Shown here: positions 36,788 through 49,488 of the stretch, in pieces
How the letters are laid out: every line of letters begins with the position of its first letter
Numbering within the stretch: position 1 is the stretch's first letter
Assembly (NCBI RefSeq): GCF_030848805.1
Contig: NC_092365.1
Coordinates: 4,154,001-4,218,000 of the forward strand
DNA from: Temnothorax longispinosus
Taxonomy: Eukaryota > Arthropoda > Insecta > Hymenoptera > Formicidae
Direction: 5' to 3'
DNA: 64,000 nt
Notes under the pieces: generated by a model
The model's input: only the letters and a program-made list of their open reading frames with translations
Told to the model about the DNA's origin: nothing
The model's database searches: none
Program-made: the position numbers and the translations under genes

Positions 36788-38334
36788 TCTTTTGTCAACC
36801 ATTCTTCTGTGAAATCTGTATGCAAGCTGGATGGCGACTGATCGCTGGGAATAAGAACTGTCAATAAAGTAAATTTGTTGCTCGCTTGCGCTTGCGCGCA
36901 TTAAAAATTAAAACGTTGCGTGAAAGAAAGAGTTCGGAAGCAGGAGAGTTTTCAAGTCAAACTGTTCACCGAGGGTCAGGACTACTTATTTCTACGAATA
37001 TATCATTCCCATTCGTCAACGTGTACATTTTTTTCAAACAGCTAAGAATAGTCGATTGGAATCAACTTTTCTTCCTGTATTAAACCCTGTATGCCGGTTT
37101 TAATCAAGTTTTCCGATTCTCTGGCAAGTAATCGCTTTTGATTGTACTGAAGTCTCTGTTACAACTTGCAACTGAAAAGCTATATTAGAAAGTTTCGAAG
37201 GGATTGCATGCAATCATTTCTGACTTTTCTCTTTCGTAAATAGTTTTTCTGTTGGAAGCAATAAATATATTTTCGTTTTATAAGATTTTACTGATAATAG
37301 CAATATATAAGCAAAGCGCTATTTTTTATTTAGCAAAGTAACTGTGGAAAAATCATTCTAATTATCACGCAATTATATTTCAAGCAATAAACTGATGTAT
37401 TTTTACTATCATCAGGATCATTCTCTCGATTAAAATGTATAGTAGATTTAGTAAGAGAGACAGTTCTCCATTTAAGATAATAGTTGAAAGCGTGCCATGC
37501 TAGTGTTATGGAGATTTTAATACCGCGTGAGATGGTTTTCCAAGTGTAGTAATAGTTATACGAAGCAAAGTAGAATATTTCTTATTGTACATACAACTCA
37601 TTTCCAACATATTACACTGAATAGCTGCATAATATTTAAAAAAAAAATATTATGCAACTAATTATATAAGGATATATTTAAATAAAAATCAGGTGATATA
37701 TTTTATGCTTATCGTCTGATTTTTGTATTTCTCGCATGCTTACGTTACGTACGATGCAAAGTCATCCATACAATATGTAGTTTAGATTGTGGTTTTAAAG
37801 AGTAAATTTTAATTGATAAATTAATGTGTTATAGCTCGAGTTACATCATACGATACTTTGAACCGTCCGTGAGATATAATCGCACATCAGATTAATTTTT
37901 GAAGCAGCATTAGCTTTATATATATGTATACATATGTGATCGATGAATGTAAAATTATATTTTCGATTATTTGTAAATGTCTACTGGGTGCTCTTCTTCA
38001 TCTCTTGAAACGAAATGTAGATGCAATTTATATAAAAAGATAAAATAATAACTGCATAAATTAATTAATTATTAATCTGCATTTTATGAAACTTTAATGT
38101 ATAGTTTGTCCGTGTTGAAAAACAAAAATTTCTTACGCACACTTCTATATAGAAGAAATTTTATATATTTATCGATATTATATGTTTAAATATTAACTAT
38201 ATGTATATCATACCATGCTTCTGTATTGGACACATCTATCACGAGCATACACGATATGTGTGTGTATAGCCATTTTGATGCGTTTGTACTCATAATTCCG
38301 ATGAGATTAAGGTGAAGATGGAGATCAGAAATGT
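36788..38334. other. OR10-OR11 spacer
   Basis: No gene recognised. Layout as in the OR9-OR10 spacer, closely similar throughout, showing the roughly 3.4 kb gene-plus-spacer unit was duplicated as a block. Contains the conserved block at 37173-37300. Confidence 0.6.
37173..37300 (-). promoter_or_regulatory. Conserved upstream block of OR10
   Basis: Same block as at 33788-33930, about 385-515 bp before the ATG. Confidence 0.35.
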
Positions 38335-40142
38335 TTAGTCAACTACCTTTAAAAGCATATTAAAATATGTCACAGCTGTCTTCACGACCTGTAAAACAAA
38401 TATAATATCCTGCAATTATTTACATACTATTTCATCCATTAGGTTTGTTAAAAATAGAACGAGAGATTCATTAAGAAAGTCGTATTTGATTCATGTATGT
38501 GTGGGTGTCTATTATATATTACAAAGATAAATATAATCACACTTTATAATGTATTTAATTCTAGTGTTGCTGATTCCTGAAAAAATAAATAAATACTTTT
38601 GGACACATGTTCTTACATCGCCATATGTCTTGAATGATAGATCCATGATTTTTCCAGCAGTAATCTTCATGGGCAAGTTCGACATGATTACTACAAGCAC
38701 AATGCCACGCGCTTCTTCGGTGGGAAGACGATACCATTCGAGCACGCAAGATGTTCTAGCTACTTTTTCTGCCTGTCATTAATATCATGAAATTCGTGAA
38801 GCAAAATTGTAATAAACATCGCTTTAAGAATATTATAGGACGATTTCAAGCAATATCTTCTCAAGTATTATCTCGTATGACGCGCGCGTAAAGCAAAGCA
38901 TTATCATGTATTATTATTTACTATACTGTACGTATAGTACCTGAACGGTAAGTTGTTCACCAGTGTAACAAAACATGAACATATTTATCATCATGGATGT
39001 AAATGATGTAAAGTAGGAGCACATAGCTATCGTATTACTATTTTCCCATTCCTATAAATGTTACATTATTGGACATTTTTTTTTGTTCCGTTTATTGAAT
39101 TTTTCGAGTGTATAACATTACAAACCATTATTATAAAATATCCGAAAAGGCACACTATCATTGTACATCCCATCAATTCTATTAGACACGCTTGTTGCAA
39201 TGTATTTTCTACCAATTGTAAAAAACTGAAATGTCGATGGTTAATCAACACATTCAGGAAATGAAAAAATAGAATTAACTACATTCTGCATGTATATAAT
39301 GTTAATTACCGATTAGCAAATAGATGGTTCTAATAGAAACTAAAAGTTTCAGACTCTTACCTTCGAATTCTTATTTGATGTTCGACCATTTTAGCCAGCT
39401 TCTTATTCACTTCCCGTTTCTCTTGCCCTTGCTCCTCGACCAGATTTATCATCAGATCCGCCAGAATCTTCAGCTGGCCACAGCTGTGCATCACGAAGAC
39501 GGCCGCGAGGCCACATAAACCTGTCGTTATCGCGAAAGTAACTATCCCGGATAATATCTGTATTGCAAAGATAAACTCGTAAGTGGGGCTGACTTGTATA
39601 TCAAAGAAATAAAAATAAGCCGGGCAAGGCAGAGGCCTGATCGTGATATTTTGGGGAGTGACAATTTTTCCCTTGGCAAACGGCAAGATCAATCGAAAGG
39701 AGAGTCCGCTGCCGTACATGAAGACCGCGCAAAGTGTGACCAGTCGTCTTCCAATTTTCGCGGTTTTGATCATCGTGTTTCGTGCTTTCACGCTGGCAAC
39801 TGTCTTATAATCTTCCTCGATGTGCTTCAAACAACGTATGATATCTCTTTCGTGAAAGACCATACTACTGTATTTACTACAGGCCATGATACCGTAGAGA
39901 AGCAGAGGGATCGTTCGAAGCCTGATACGTGTTCTTTTCTCAATCAACCAAAAACAGACACCCGGAATTAGTACGGAATAAAGAAGAATGTTACAGATCG
40001 AGATCAAGATGTATTTCCAAATTGTTTCGCCGGTAGATCTTCTTTTGTTATACACCGGCCAGACTCCGAGTACGCTCAGAACGTGTCGCGTCAAATGTGT
40101 GATAAAAATCACGTCGTCTTTATAATGCTCGGTGATCAGCAT
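38335..40142 (-). CDS. OR11: odorant receptor, complete, 400 residues
   Basis: Insect 7tm_6 odorant receptor. Exons: 40142-39361, 39225-39126, 39051-38941, 38772-38617, 38388-38335 (stop TAA). Starts MLITEHYKDD; an in-frame ATG lies 38 codons upstream at 40256. Exon 1 donor GTAAGA, phase 2. Distinguishing changes: L-L-L-Y-G-I-M-A-C-S in TM2, E-E-Q-G-Q-E-K-R-E-V-N-K-K near the end of exon 1, and L-P-T-E-E-A-R in exon 4 where sisters have T-K-E. Exon 2 C-L-F-G-Y-F-I-I-M. Exon 5 V-V-K-T-A-V-T-Y-F-N-M-L-L-K-V-V-D. Intact. Confidence 0.92.
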
Positions 40143-41660
40143 TCTTTTGTCAACCATTTTTCTGTAAAATCTGTATGCAAGCTGGATGGCGACTGATCGC
40201 TGGGAATAAGAACTGTCAATAAAGTAAATTCGTTGCTCGCTTGCGCTTGCGCGCATTAAGGATTTAAAACGTTGCGTGAAAGAAAGGGTTCGGAAGCAGG
40301 AGAGTTTTCAAGTCAAACTGTTCACCGAGGGTTAGGATTGCTTTCCACAAATTGCGCTTCTATTCGTCAACGTGTACATTTTTTTCAAACAACTAAGAAT
40401 AGTCGATTGGATTCAACTTTCCTTCCTGTATTAAATCCTGTATGCCGGTTTTAATCAAGTTTTCCTATTCTCTGGCAAGTAATCGCTTTTGATTGTACTG
40501 AAGTCTCTGTTACAACTTGCAACTGAAAAGCTACATTAGAAAGTTTCGAAGGGATTTCTGACTTTTCTCTTTCGTAAAGGACAAATAGTTTTTCTGTTGG
40601 AAGCAATAAAATTATTTTCGTTTTATAAGATTTTACTGATAATAGCAATATATAAGCAAAGCGCTACTTTTTATTTAGCAGCGTAACTGTGGAAAAATAA
40701 TTCTAATTATCACGCAATTATATTTCAAGCAATAAACTGATGTATTTTTACTATCATCAGGATTATTCTCTCAATTAAAGTGTATAGTAGATTTAGTAAG
40801 TGACAGTTCTCCATTTAAGATAATAGTTGACTGCGTGCCGTGCTAGTGTTTTGGAGATTTTAATACCGTGTGAGATGATTTTCCAAATGCAGTAATAGTT
40901 ACGAAGCGAAGTAGAATATTTCTTATTGTACGACTCATTTCCAACATATTACATTGAATAGCTGCATGATATTTAAAAAAAAGAAATATTATGCAACTAA
41001 TTAAATAAGGATATATTCAAATAAAAATCAGGTGATATGTTTTATGCTTATCGTCTGATTCTTGTATTTCTCGCATGCTTACGTTACGTACGATGCACTG
41101 TTATCCACACAATATGTAGTTTAGATTGTGGTTTTGAAGAGTAAATTTTAATTGATAATTATTGTGTTATAACTCGTGTTATATCATACGATACTTTGAC
41201 CCTCCCGTGAGGTATAATCGCACATCAGATTAATTAAGCAGCATTAGTTTTGTATATATGTATACATATGTGATTGATGAATGTGACATTATATTTTCGA
41301 TTATTTCCAAATTTCTACTGAGTGCTCTTCTTCATCTCGTGAAACGAAATGTAGATGCAGTTTACATAAGAAGATAAAATAATAACTGCTTAAGTTAATT
41401 AATTAATAATCTGCATTTTATGAAACTTTAATGTATAGTTTTTCCGTGTAGAAAAAAAAATTTCTTACGCACACTTCTATATAGAGGAAATTTTATATAT
41501 TTATCGATATTATATATTTAAATATAGATACATGTATATCATACTATACTTCTTTTGGACACATCTATCTCGAGCATACACGATACGTGTACGTATAGCC
41601 GTTATGATGCGTTTGTAGTCATACTTCCGACGAGAAGGTGTAGATGGAGATCAGAAATGT
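40143..41660. other. OR11-OR12 spacer
   Basis: No gene recognised. Same layout as the preceding spacer. Conserved block at 40523-40650. Confidence 0.6.
40523..40650 (-). promoter_or_regulatory. Conserved upstream block of OR11
   Basis: Same block as at 33788-33930, about 380-510 bp before the ATG. Confidence 0.35.
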
Positions 41661-43505
41661 TTAGTCAACTACCTTTAGAAGCATATTAAAATATGTCACA
41701 GCTGTCTTCACGACCTGTAAAACAAGCATAATATCCTGCAATTATTTACGTACTATTTCATCCATTAGGTTGGTTAAAATTGGCACGAGAGATTCATTAA
41801 GAAAGTCGTATTTGATTCATGTATGTGTGGGTGTCTATTATATTACAAAGATAAATATAATCACACTTCATAATGTATTTAATTCTAGTGTTGCTGATTC
41901 CTGAAAAAATAAATATATACTTTTGGACACATGTTCTTACATCGCCATATGTCTTGAATGACAGATCCATGATTTTTCCAGCAGTGATCTTCATGGGCAA
42001 GTTTGACATGATTACTACAAGCACGATCCCACGCGCTTCCTTGGTCGGAAGACGATACCATTCGAGCATGCAAGATGTTCTAGCTACTTTTTCTGCCTGT
42101 TATTAATATCATGAAATTCGTGAAGCAAAACTTCCGCAGATATAAACATCGCTTTAAGATTATCATAGAACAATTTTCAATATCTTCTCAAGTATTATCT
42201 TGTATGACGCGCGCGTAATAAACAAAGCATTATCATTTATTATTATTTACTATACTGTACGTATAGTACCTGAACAGTAAGTTGTTCACCAGTGTAACAA
42301 AACATGAACATATTTATCATCATGGATGCAAATAATGTAATGTAGGAGCACATAGATATCGTATTACTATTTTCCCATTCCTATAAATGTTACATTATAT
42401 TGGAAATTTCTTTTTGTTCCGTTTATTAAATTTTTCGATTGTATAAAATTACAAACCATTATTATAATATACCCGAAAAGGCACACTATCATTGTACATC
42501 CCATCAATTCTATTAGACACGCTTGTTGCAATGTATTTTCTACCAATTGTAAAAAACTGAAATGTCGATGGTATTGAATCAACACATTCAGGAAATGAAA
42601 AAATAGAATTAACTACATTCTGCATGTATATAATGTTAATTACCAATTGGCAAATAATTAAATATTACAGACGTTAGTAATTACTAATGGTTCTAATAAA
42701 AACTAAAAGTTCCAGACTTTTACCTTCGAATTCTTATTTGATGTTCGACCATTTCAGCCAACTTCTTATCCACTTCCCGTTTCTCTTGCCATTGCTCTTC
42801 GACGAGATTTATCATCAGATCCGTCAGAATCTTCAGCTGGCCACAGGCGTGCATCACGAAAACGGCCGCGAGGCCACATAAACCTGTCGTTATCGAGAAA
42901 GAAACTATCCCGTTTAATATCTGTATTGCAAAGATAAGTTCGTAAGTAGGACTGACTTGTATATCAAAAAAATAAAAGTAAGCCGGGCAAGGCAGAGGCC
43001 TGATCGTGATATTTTGTGGAGTGACGATTTTTCCCTTGGCAAACGGCAAGATCAATCGAAAGAAAAATCCACTGCCATACATGAAGACCGCGCAAAGTGT
43101 GACCAGACGTCTTCCGATCTTCGCGGACTCGATCATCGTGTTTCGTGCTTTCACGCTGGTAACTGTCTTATAATCTTCCTCCATGTGCTTCAAACAACGT
43201 ATGATATCTCTTTCGTGAAAAACCATACTACTGTATTTACTACTGGCCATAAAACCGAAGATAAGCACAGGAATTGTTCGAATCCTGATACGTGTTCTCT
43301 TCTCAATCAACCAAAAACAGAGACTCGGAATAAATACGGAATAAAGAAGAATGTTACAGATCGAGATCAAGATGTATTTCCAAATTGTTTCGCCGGTAGA
43401 TCTTCTCCTGTTATATACCGGCCAGACTCCGAACACGCTCAGAACGTGTCGCGTCAAATGTGTGATAAAAATCATGTCGTCTTTATAATGCTCGTTGATC
43501 AGCAT
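41661..43505 (-). CDS. OR12: odorant receptor, complete, 400 residues
   Basis: Insect 7tm_6 odorant receptor. Exons: 43505-42724, 42556-42457, 42380-42270, 42096-41941, 41714-41661 (stop TAA). Starts MLINEHYKDD. The upstream region differs from OR9-OR11, so the in-frame leader seen there is not kept. Exon 1 donor is GTAAAA, weaker than the GTAAGA of its sisters. Distinguishing residues: L-S-V-F-G-V-W-P, Y-S-V-F-I-P-S-L-C-F-W in TM1, G-S-G-F-F-F-R in TM3, Q-I-L-N-G-I-V-S-F in TM4. Exon 3 reads S-N-T-I-S-M-C-S-Y-I-T-L-F-A-S. Intact. Confidence 0.92.
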
Positions 43506-44210
43506 TCTTTTTTGTCGATCTTGTGTGAAACCTCTACGCAAGCTGGATGGCGACTGATCGCTGCGAATAAGAACTGTCAATAAAGTAAATTCGTTGCCCG
43601 CTTGCGCTTGCGCGCATTAAGAATTAAAATGTTGCGTGAAAGAAAGAGTTCGGAAGCAAGAGAGTTTTCAAATCAAACTGTTCACCGAGGGTCAGGATTG
43701 CTTTCCACGAATTGCGCTTTTATTCGTCAACGTGTACATTTTTTTTTCAAGCAGCTAAGAATAGTCTGTTGGCTTCAACTTTCCTTCCTGTATTAAATCT
43801 TATGATTGTATCTGTTGGACGTTGACCGCCAGCAATAGTTTCGATTACATATAGTACAGTGATACCTATTCCGACTTGCTTAGAGAACAATATATATAAC
43901 ATCTATCATCGTATTTCTGACATGATGATTTTGTTGTGTTTCTAATTTAATTCTGAGGACGTTAATAAATTAAATAAAGATAAAAGTATATTTATATTTG
44001 TGTATAGTGTATACGGTGCCGCGGTATTATATTCTGCGACAAGTACTTGTAATATGGAAAACTTGTTAAACCTGTAATTGCGCGAATATCTAAAAATAAA
44101 AGTGATAAACCGTTTCCAAGAAGAGTGTTGTTTCGACATTAATTAAACTTTCAGATCTATTGGAAAATAAATGCTTTTGACTGCACTGTAGTCTCTGTTA
44201 AACTTGCAAT

Positions 44211-44373
44211 TGAAAAGCCACATCAATCGGATGGATAATATATGCACAGAAACTTTCGAAGGGATCGCACGCAGATATGTTTGTGATTTTCCCTCTTCGT
44301 AAAGAACATAAAGTTTTCCTGTTGGAAGCAATGAAAGGGTTAACTTTTTGTAATGAAAACTTATTGATAATAG
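44211..44373 (-). promoter_or_regulatory. Conserved upstream block of OR12
   Basis: Version of the block at 33788-33930, displaced to about 705-870 bp before the ATG by the extra sequence in this flank. The ACTTTCGAAGGGATCGC core and GGAAGCAATGAAAGGGTTAA stretch are intermediate between the OR3-OR8 and OR9-OR11 versions. Confidence 0.35.
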
Positions 44374-44374
44374 C

Positions 44375-44614
44375 CACTGGTGTATTCTAGGAAAGGTTTT
44401 GAAGTTAAACCCCTTTGTTCCAAATGAAAAAAATTAGTTTTGCTGAAGCTGTTTCAAAACTCTAGGAAAGTGATGCATTAAAAGTTAAAGCAGGACTGGA
44501 AGTTTCTCCACGTCCTCGTCATTGTTATCTTAGAGTAAAAGCTAAGCATGCAAGATACTAAGAAAAATATCAAATCAAATAATTTTTCCGAAACCTTTCA
44601 AACATCCACTAGTG
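44375..44614. mobile_element. 240 bp inverted-repeat element, copy 1
   Basis: Starts CACTGGTGTATTCTAGGAAA and ends in an imperfect reverse complement (aacctttcaaacatccactagtg). It splits sequence that is continuous in OR9-OR11 flanks. No coding capacity. hAT-like ends are possible but I could not find a clear target duplication. Confidence 0.6.
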
Positions 44615-45523
44615 CACAATACCAAAGAATCAACAAAATGCTGTTATTGATTAGGCAGAGTATCTGTAGAAATATTGTATAACTGTAGTCATCGACCAAT
44701 TTTATTTTAAACAATAAATAGTATATTTTATTGCTTATCATCATGGTATTATTCTCTCGATTAAAATGTACATTTATATAGTAAAAGTTACAGCACTCAA
44801 AATAGAGTATTGCTTACTGTATAGCTTATTTTTGTTGTATAATATTGAAATCCTGTTTGATACTTTGCGAGAAAAATTATGCAATTAATTATATAAAGAA
44901 ATAGTCAAATCAAGATCACGTCGTATATATTATGTATATCGCGTCGAATTATTGTATTTTTCACATGCTTATGTTACCGATACGCTGTTTAGATTGTAGT
45001 TTCAAAAAATGTTGACCAATAGTTAATGTGTAATAATTCTAATTATATACGATATTTTGATTTGTTTGTAAATTACAGTCGTACTCAACAGTCGAAATCA
45101 ACAAGCATATGAAGCACCAAATAACTTGGCATATATGTGATTGATATAAATATGAAGTTATATTTCTAGTTTTCTTAGTTTTTACTGGATACTTTTATTC
45201 ATTTCGTATAATTGCAGTTTATATAAAATATAAATTAGTAATTACATAATTTAATTAATTATCAAACTGCACTTTATGAAATTTTTATACATGTATATAA
45301 CTTTACCGTACTGAGAAACAAAAATTTCTTATACACACTTCTATATAAAAGAAATTTTATATATTTATCGAGCATATATTTAAATGTAGGTACATGTACA
45401 TCATACCATGTTTCTGTATTGGACACATCTATACGAGCATACACAATGCGTGTACGTATAAGCATTATGATGCGTTTGTAGTCATAATTCCGACGAAAAG
45501 ATGAAGATAGAGATCAGAAATGT

Positions 45524-48376
45524 TCAGTCAACTACATTTAAAAGCATATTAAAATATGTCACAGCTGTCTTCACGACCTGTAAAATAAGCATAATATCCT
45601 GCAATTATTTACATACTATTTCATACATTAGGTTTGTTAAAATTGGCACGAGAGATTCATTAAGAAAGTCGTACTTGAATTATGTATATGTGGGTGTCTA
45701 TTATATTACAAAGATAAATATAATCACACTCTATAATGTATTTAATTCTAGTGTTGCTGATTCCTGAAAAAATAAATAAATACTTTTGGACACATGTTCT
45801 TACATCGCCATATGTCTTGAATGACAGATCCATGATTTTTCCAGCAGTGATCTTCATGGGCAAGTTCGACATGATTACTACAAGCACGATCCCACGCGCT
45901 TCCTTGGTCGGAAGACGATACCATTCAAGCACGCAAGATGTTCTAGCTACTTTCTCTGCCTGTTATTAATATCATGAAATTCGTGAAGCAAAATTTCCGC
46001 AGATATAAACATCGCTTTAAGAATATTATAAAACAATTTCCAGGAATATCTTCTCAAGTAGGGGAGACCGGGGCAAAGTCGGCCCTTTTTTTCGGTGCCA
46101 ATTTTTAACGACAAAATAAATCATTTTAGTGAAATATAGTATACCATTGTAAAGAATGAACCCTTGGCTACAAAATTTATATAGGCATTTTTGGTTTACG
46201 TCGCTTTGTTCAACCGGTATAGAGTAAAAACGACAAAGGTGCAAAAATCGAAAAGTCAAAATTCCCGGGGCGGAGTCGTGTCTTCATTCTCGGACTGGAT
46301 TTTAAATAAAGATACATAATTTTGATCATAAAAAATAATAGAATACACTTTAATTCACTGTTTTTTAGTAGAAAAATGGAAAGCGGAAAATAATTTCAAG
46401 AAAATCAATTTTCTTTTTTGCTAACAGTTAAAGCATGTAAAAACAGAGTCTGACGAGCGCACGCACTCGTGTGTTTTACGCCTGCACGAAATGCACTGTT
46501 TTTCATCGGCTCTGTTTTCTGTTATCTGCGATCATACGCAGCACATATTATTTAGCTTTCTTGACTTCGTTTTGGCTTGGAAACAACTTCGCCCCGAACA
46601 CACAAGTTTTAGGTTTGGTCGCTTATAAAATAATAGAAATTAATGAAAATAAAGAAACTGCACTGGATTTTCGTGTTCAGCATGCATTACTCTTTAGAAT
46701 CACTACGCACACACATGTTTTAGGTTTGGTCGCTTATAAAATAATAAAAATTAATGAAGATAAAAAAACTGCACTGGATTCGTGTTCAGCATGCATTACT
46801 CTTTAGAATCACTTACTTTAAGATTCGGAGAGACAATAATACTTAAGATATTACAAACTTTCGACGCGGAAGAAATTTTACTTTTGACCTGCGAAAACAC
46901 TTTTGCTTCGATAAGAATCACAATATGGCACATAACCTCACTAAACTCCGTTGGTTACGTTGGCACCATAAGTCGCGCTTACAGTATTAATGGCGAGTTC
47001 ATACAACATACAGATTTCGAGATAATTGCAAAAACGAATCCGCCCCGGGGCCGACTTCGCCCCGGTCTCCTCATCTTGTATGACGCGCGCGTAAAACAAA
47101 GTATTATCACGTATTATTATTTACTATCACTGTACGTATAGTACCTGAACGGTAAGTTGTTCACCAGTGTAACAAAACAAGAACATATTTATCATCATGG
47201 ATGTAACTGATGAGAAGTAGGAGCACATAGCTATCGTATTACTATTTTCCCATTCCTATAAATGTTACATTATTGGACATTTCTTTTTGTTCTGTTTATT
47301 GAATTTTTCGAGTGTATAAAATTACAAACCATTATTATAAAATATCCTAAAAGGCACACTATCATCGTACATCCCATCAATTCTATTAAACACGCTTGTT
47401 GCAATGTATTTTCTACCAATCGTAAAAAACTGCAATGTCGATGATATTGAATCAACACATTGAGGAAATGAAAAAATAGAATTAACTACATTCTGCATGT
47501 ATATGATGTTAATTACCGATTAGCAAATAATCAAGTATTACAGACGTTGAATTACTGATGGTTCTAATAAAAACTAAAAGTTCTAGACTCTTACCTTCGA
47601 ATTCTTATTTGATGTTCGACCATTTTAGCCAGCTTCTTATCCACTTCCCGTTTCTCTTGCCATTGCTCTTCGACCAGATTTATCATCAGATCCGCCAGAA
47701 TCTTCAGCTGGCCACAGCTGTGCATCACGAAGACGGCCGCGAGGCCACATAAACCTGTCGTTATCGAGAAAGTAACTATCCCGGATAATATCTGTATTGC
47801 AAAGATAAACTCGTAAGTGGGGCTGACTTGTATATCAAAGAAATAAAAGTAAGCCGGACAAGGCAGAGGCTTGATCGTGATATTTTGGGGAGTGACGATT
47901 TTTCCCTTGGCAAACGGCAAGATCAATCGAAAGGAGAGTCCGCTGCCGTACATGAAGACCGCGCAAAGTGTGACCAGTCGTCTTCCGATTTTCGCGGTTT
48001 CGATCATCGTGTTTCGTGCTTTCACGCTGGTAACTGTCTTATAATCTTCCTCGATGTGCTTCAAGCAACGTATGATATCTCTTTCGTGAAAAACCATACT
48101 ACTGTATTTACCACAGGCCATGAAAACGAAGATAAGCAGGGGAATCGTTCGAATCCTGATACGTGTTCTCTTCTCAATCAACCAAAAACAGAGACCCGGA
48201 ATAAGCACGGAATAAAGAAGAATGTTAGAGAACGAGATCAAGAAGTACTTCCAAATTTTATCGCCGCTAGATCTTTTCTTATTAAACGACGGCCAGATCC
48301 CGAGTAGCCTCAGAATGTTTTGCGTCAAATGTGTGATAAAAATCACGTCATCTTTATAATGCTCGTTGATCAGCAT
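45524..48376 (-). CDS. OR13: odorant receptor, complete, 400 residues, large intron 3
   Basis: Insect 7tm_6 odorant receptor. Exons: 48376-47595, 47429-47330, 47255-47145, 45959-45804, 45577-45524 (stop TGA). Starts MLINEHYKDD. Exon 1 donor GTAAGA, phase 2. Its N-terminal third is distinctive (T-Q-N-I-L-R-L-L-G-I-W-P-S-F, S-S-G-D-K-I-W), while the rest of exon 1 and exons 2-5 are almost identical to OR10-OR12; this could be a conversion or recombination boundary. Intron 3 is 1185 bp against about 173 bp in OR10 and OR12 because of an inserted element at about 46061-47070. Splice sites remain intact. Confidence 0.91.
46061..47070. mobile_element. About 1 kb inverted-repeat element in OR13 intron 3
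   Basis: Left end ggggagaccggggcaaagtc at 46061; right end ggccgacttcgccccggtct, closing at about 47070, is its near reverse complement. Sister introns read straight through this point. Two plus-strand open frames (46471-46806, 46782-47141) show no recognisable transposase motif. The ends resemble those of the shorter elements at 10387-10582 and 15432-15618. Confidence 0.8.
46599..46813. repeat. Tandem direct repeat inside the intronic element
   Basis: Two copies of about 105 bp, 46599-46704 and 46710-46813, each starting with cacaca(a/t)gttttaggtttg and ending tttagaatcact, with a few differences. Confidence 0.85.
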
Positions 48377-49080
48377 TCTTTTTTTTTTGTCGATCTTATG
48401 TGAAACCTCTACGCAAACTGGATGGCGACTGATCGCTGCGAATAAGAACTGTCAATAAAGTAAATTCGTTGCCCGCTTGCGCTTGCGCGCATTAAGGATT
48501 AAAATGTTGCGTGAAAGAAAGAGTTCGGAAGCAGGAGAGTTTCCAAGTCAAATTGTTCACCGAGGGTCAGGATTGCTTTCCACGAATTGCGCTTCTATTC
48601 GTCAACGTGTACATTTTTTTTCAAGCGGCTAAGAATAGTTTGTTGGCTTCAACTTTTCTTCCTGTATTAAAACTTATGATTGCATCTGTTGGACGTTGAC
48701 CACCAGCGATATTTTCGATTCTAAAGTTACAGTAATACTCCAACTTGCTTAGAGAACAATATATATAACATCTATCATTGTATTTCTGACATGATGATAT
48801 TGTTGTGTTTCTAATTTGATTCTGAGGACGTTAATAAATTGAATAAAGCTAAAAGTATATTTATATACGTGTATAGTGTATACGGTGCCGCGGTATTATA
48901 TTCTGCGACAAGTACTTGTAATATGGAAAACTTGTTAAACCTGTAATTGCGCGAATATCTAAAAATGAAAGTGATAAACCGTTTCCAAGAAGAGTGTTGT
49001 TCCGACATTAATTAAATTTTCAGATCCTTTGAAAAATAATTGCTTTTTACTGCGCTGAAGTCTCTGTTAAACTTGCAATT

Positions 49081-49242
49081 GAAAAGCCGCATCAATCGGA
49101 TGGATAATATATGCACAGAAACTTTCAAAAGGATCGCATGCAAACATGTTTGTGATTTTCCCTCTTCGTAGAGAACATAAAGTTTCCCTGTTGGAAGCAA
49201 TGAAAGGGTTAACTTTTTGTAATGAAAACTTATTGATAATAG
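49081..49242 (-). promoter_or_regulatory. Conserved upstream block of OR13
   Basis: Same block as at 44211-44373, about 705-865 bp before the ATG. Confidence 0.35.
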
Positions 49243-49243
49243 C

Positions 49244-49488
49244 CACTGGTGTATCCTGGGGAGGGTTTTGAAGTTAAACCCTTTTGTTCCAAACAAAAAA
49301 AAATTAGTTTTGCTGGAGCTGTTTCAAAACTCTAGGAAAGTGATGCATTAAAAGTTAAAGCCGGACTAGAAGTTTGTCCACGTCCTCGTCATTGTGATCC
49401 TAGAGTAAAAGCTAAGCGTGCGTGATACTAAGAAATATATCAAATCAAATAATTTTTTCGAAACCCATCAGTTCGACGTCCACTAGTG
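49244..49488. mobile_element. 240 bp inverted-repeat element, copy 2
   Basis: Starts CACTGGTGTATCCTGGGGAG and ends cactagtg. Same relative position as copy 1 at 44375-44614, so duplicated with the OR12/OR13 unit. Confidence 0.6.

Larger units (their letters stand above)
43506..45523. other. OR12-OR13 spacer
   Basis: No gene recognised. The OR12 5' flank carries an extra stretch (about 43800-44150) also seen at 48665-49010 upstream of OR13, the conserved block (44211-44373), and a 240 bp inverted-repeat element (44375-44614). Confidence 0.6.

Noticed and set aside
36239..36841. 200-codon open frame on the plus strand
   Set aside because: It lies antisense to OR10 exon 1 and repeats antisense to OR9, OR11, OR12 and OR13 because the sense sequence is conserved; no independent family features.
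46471..47141. Two plus-strand open frames (111 and 119 codons) in the OR13 intronic element
   Set aside because: They are partly made of the 105 bp tandem repeat and show no transposase motif I can identify.
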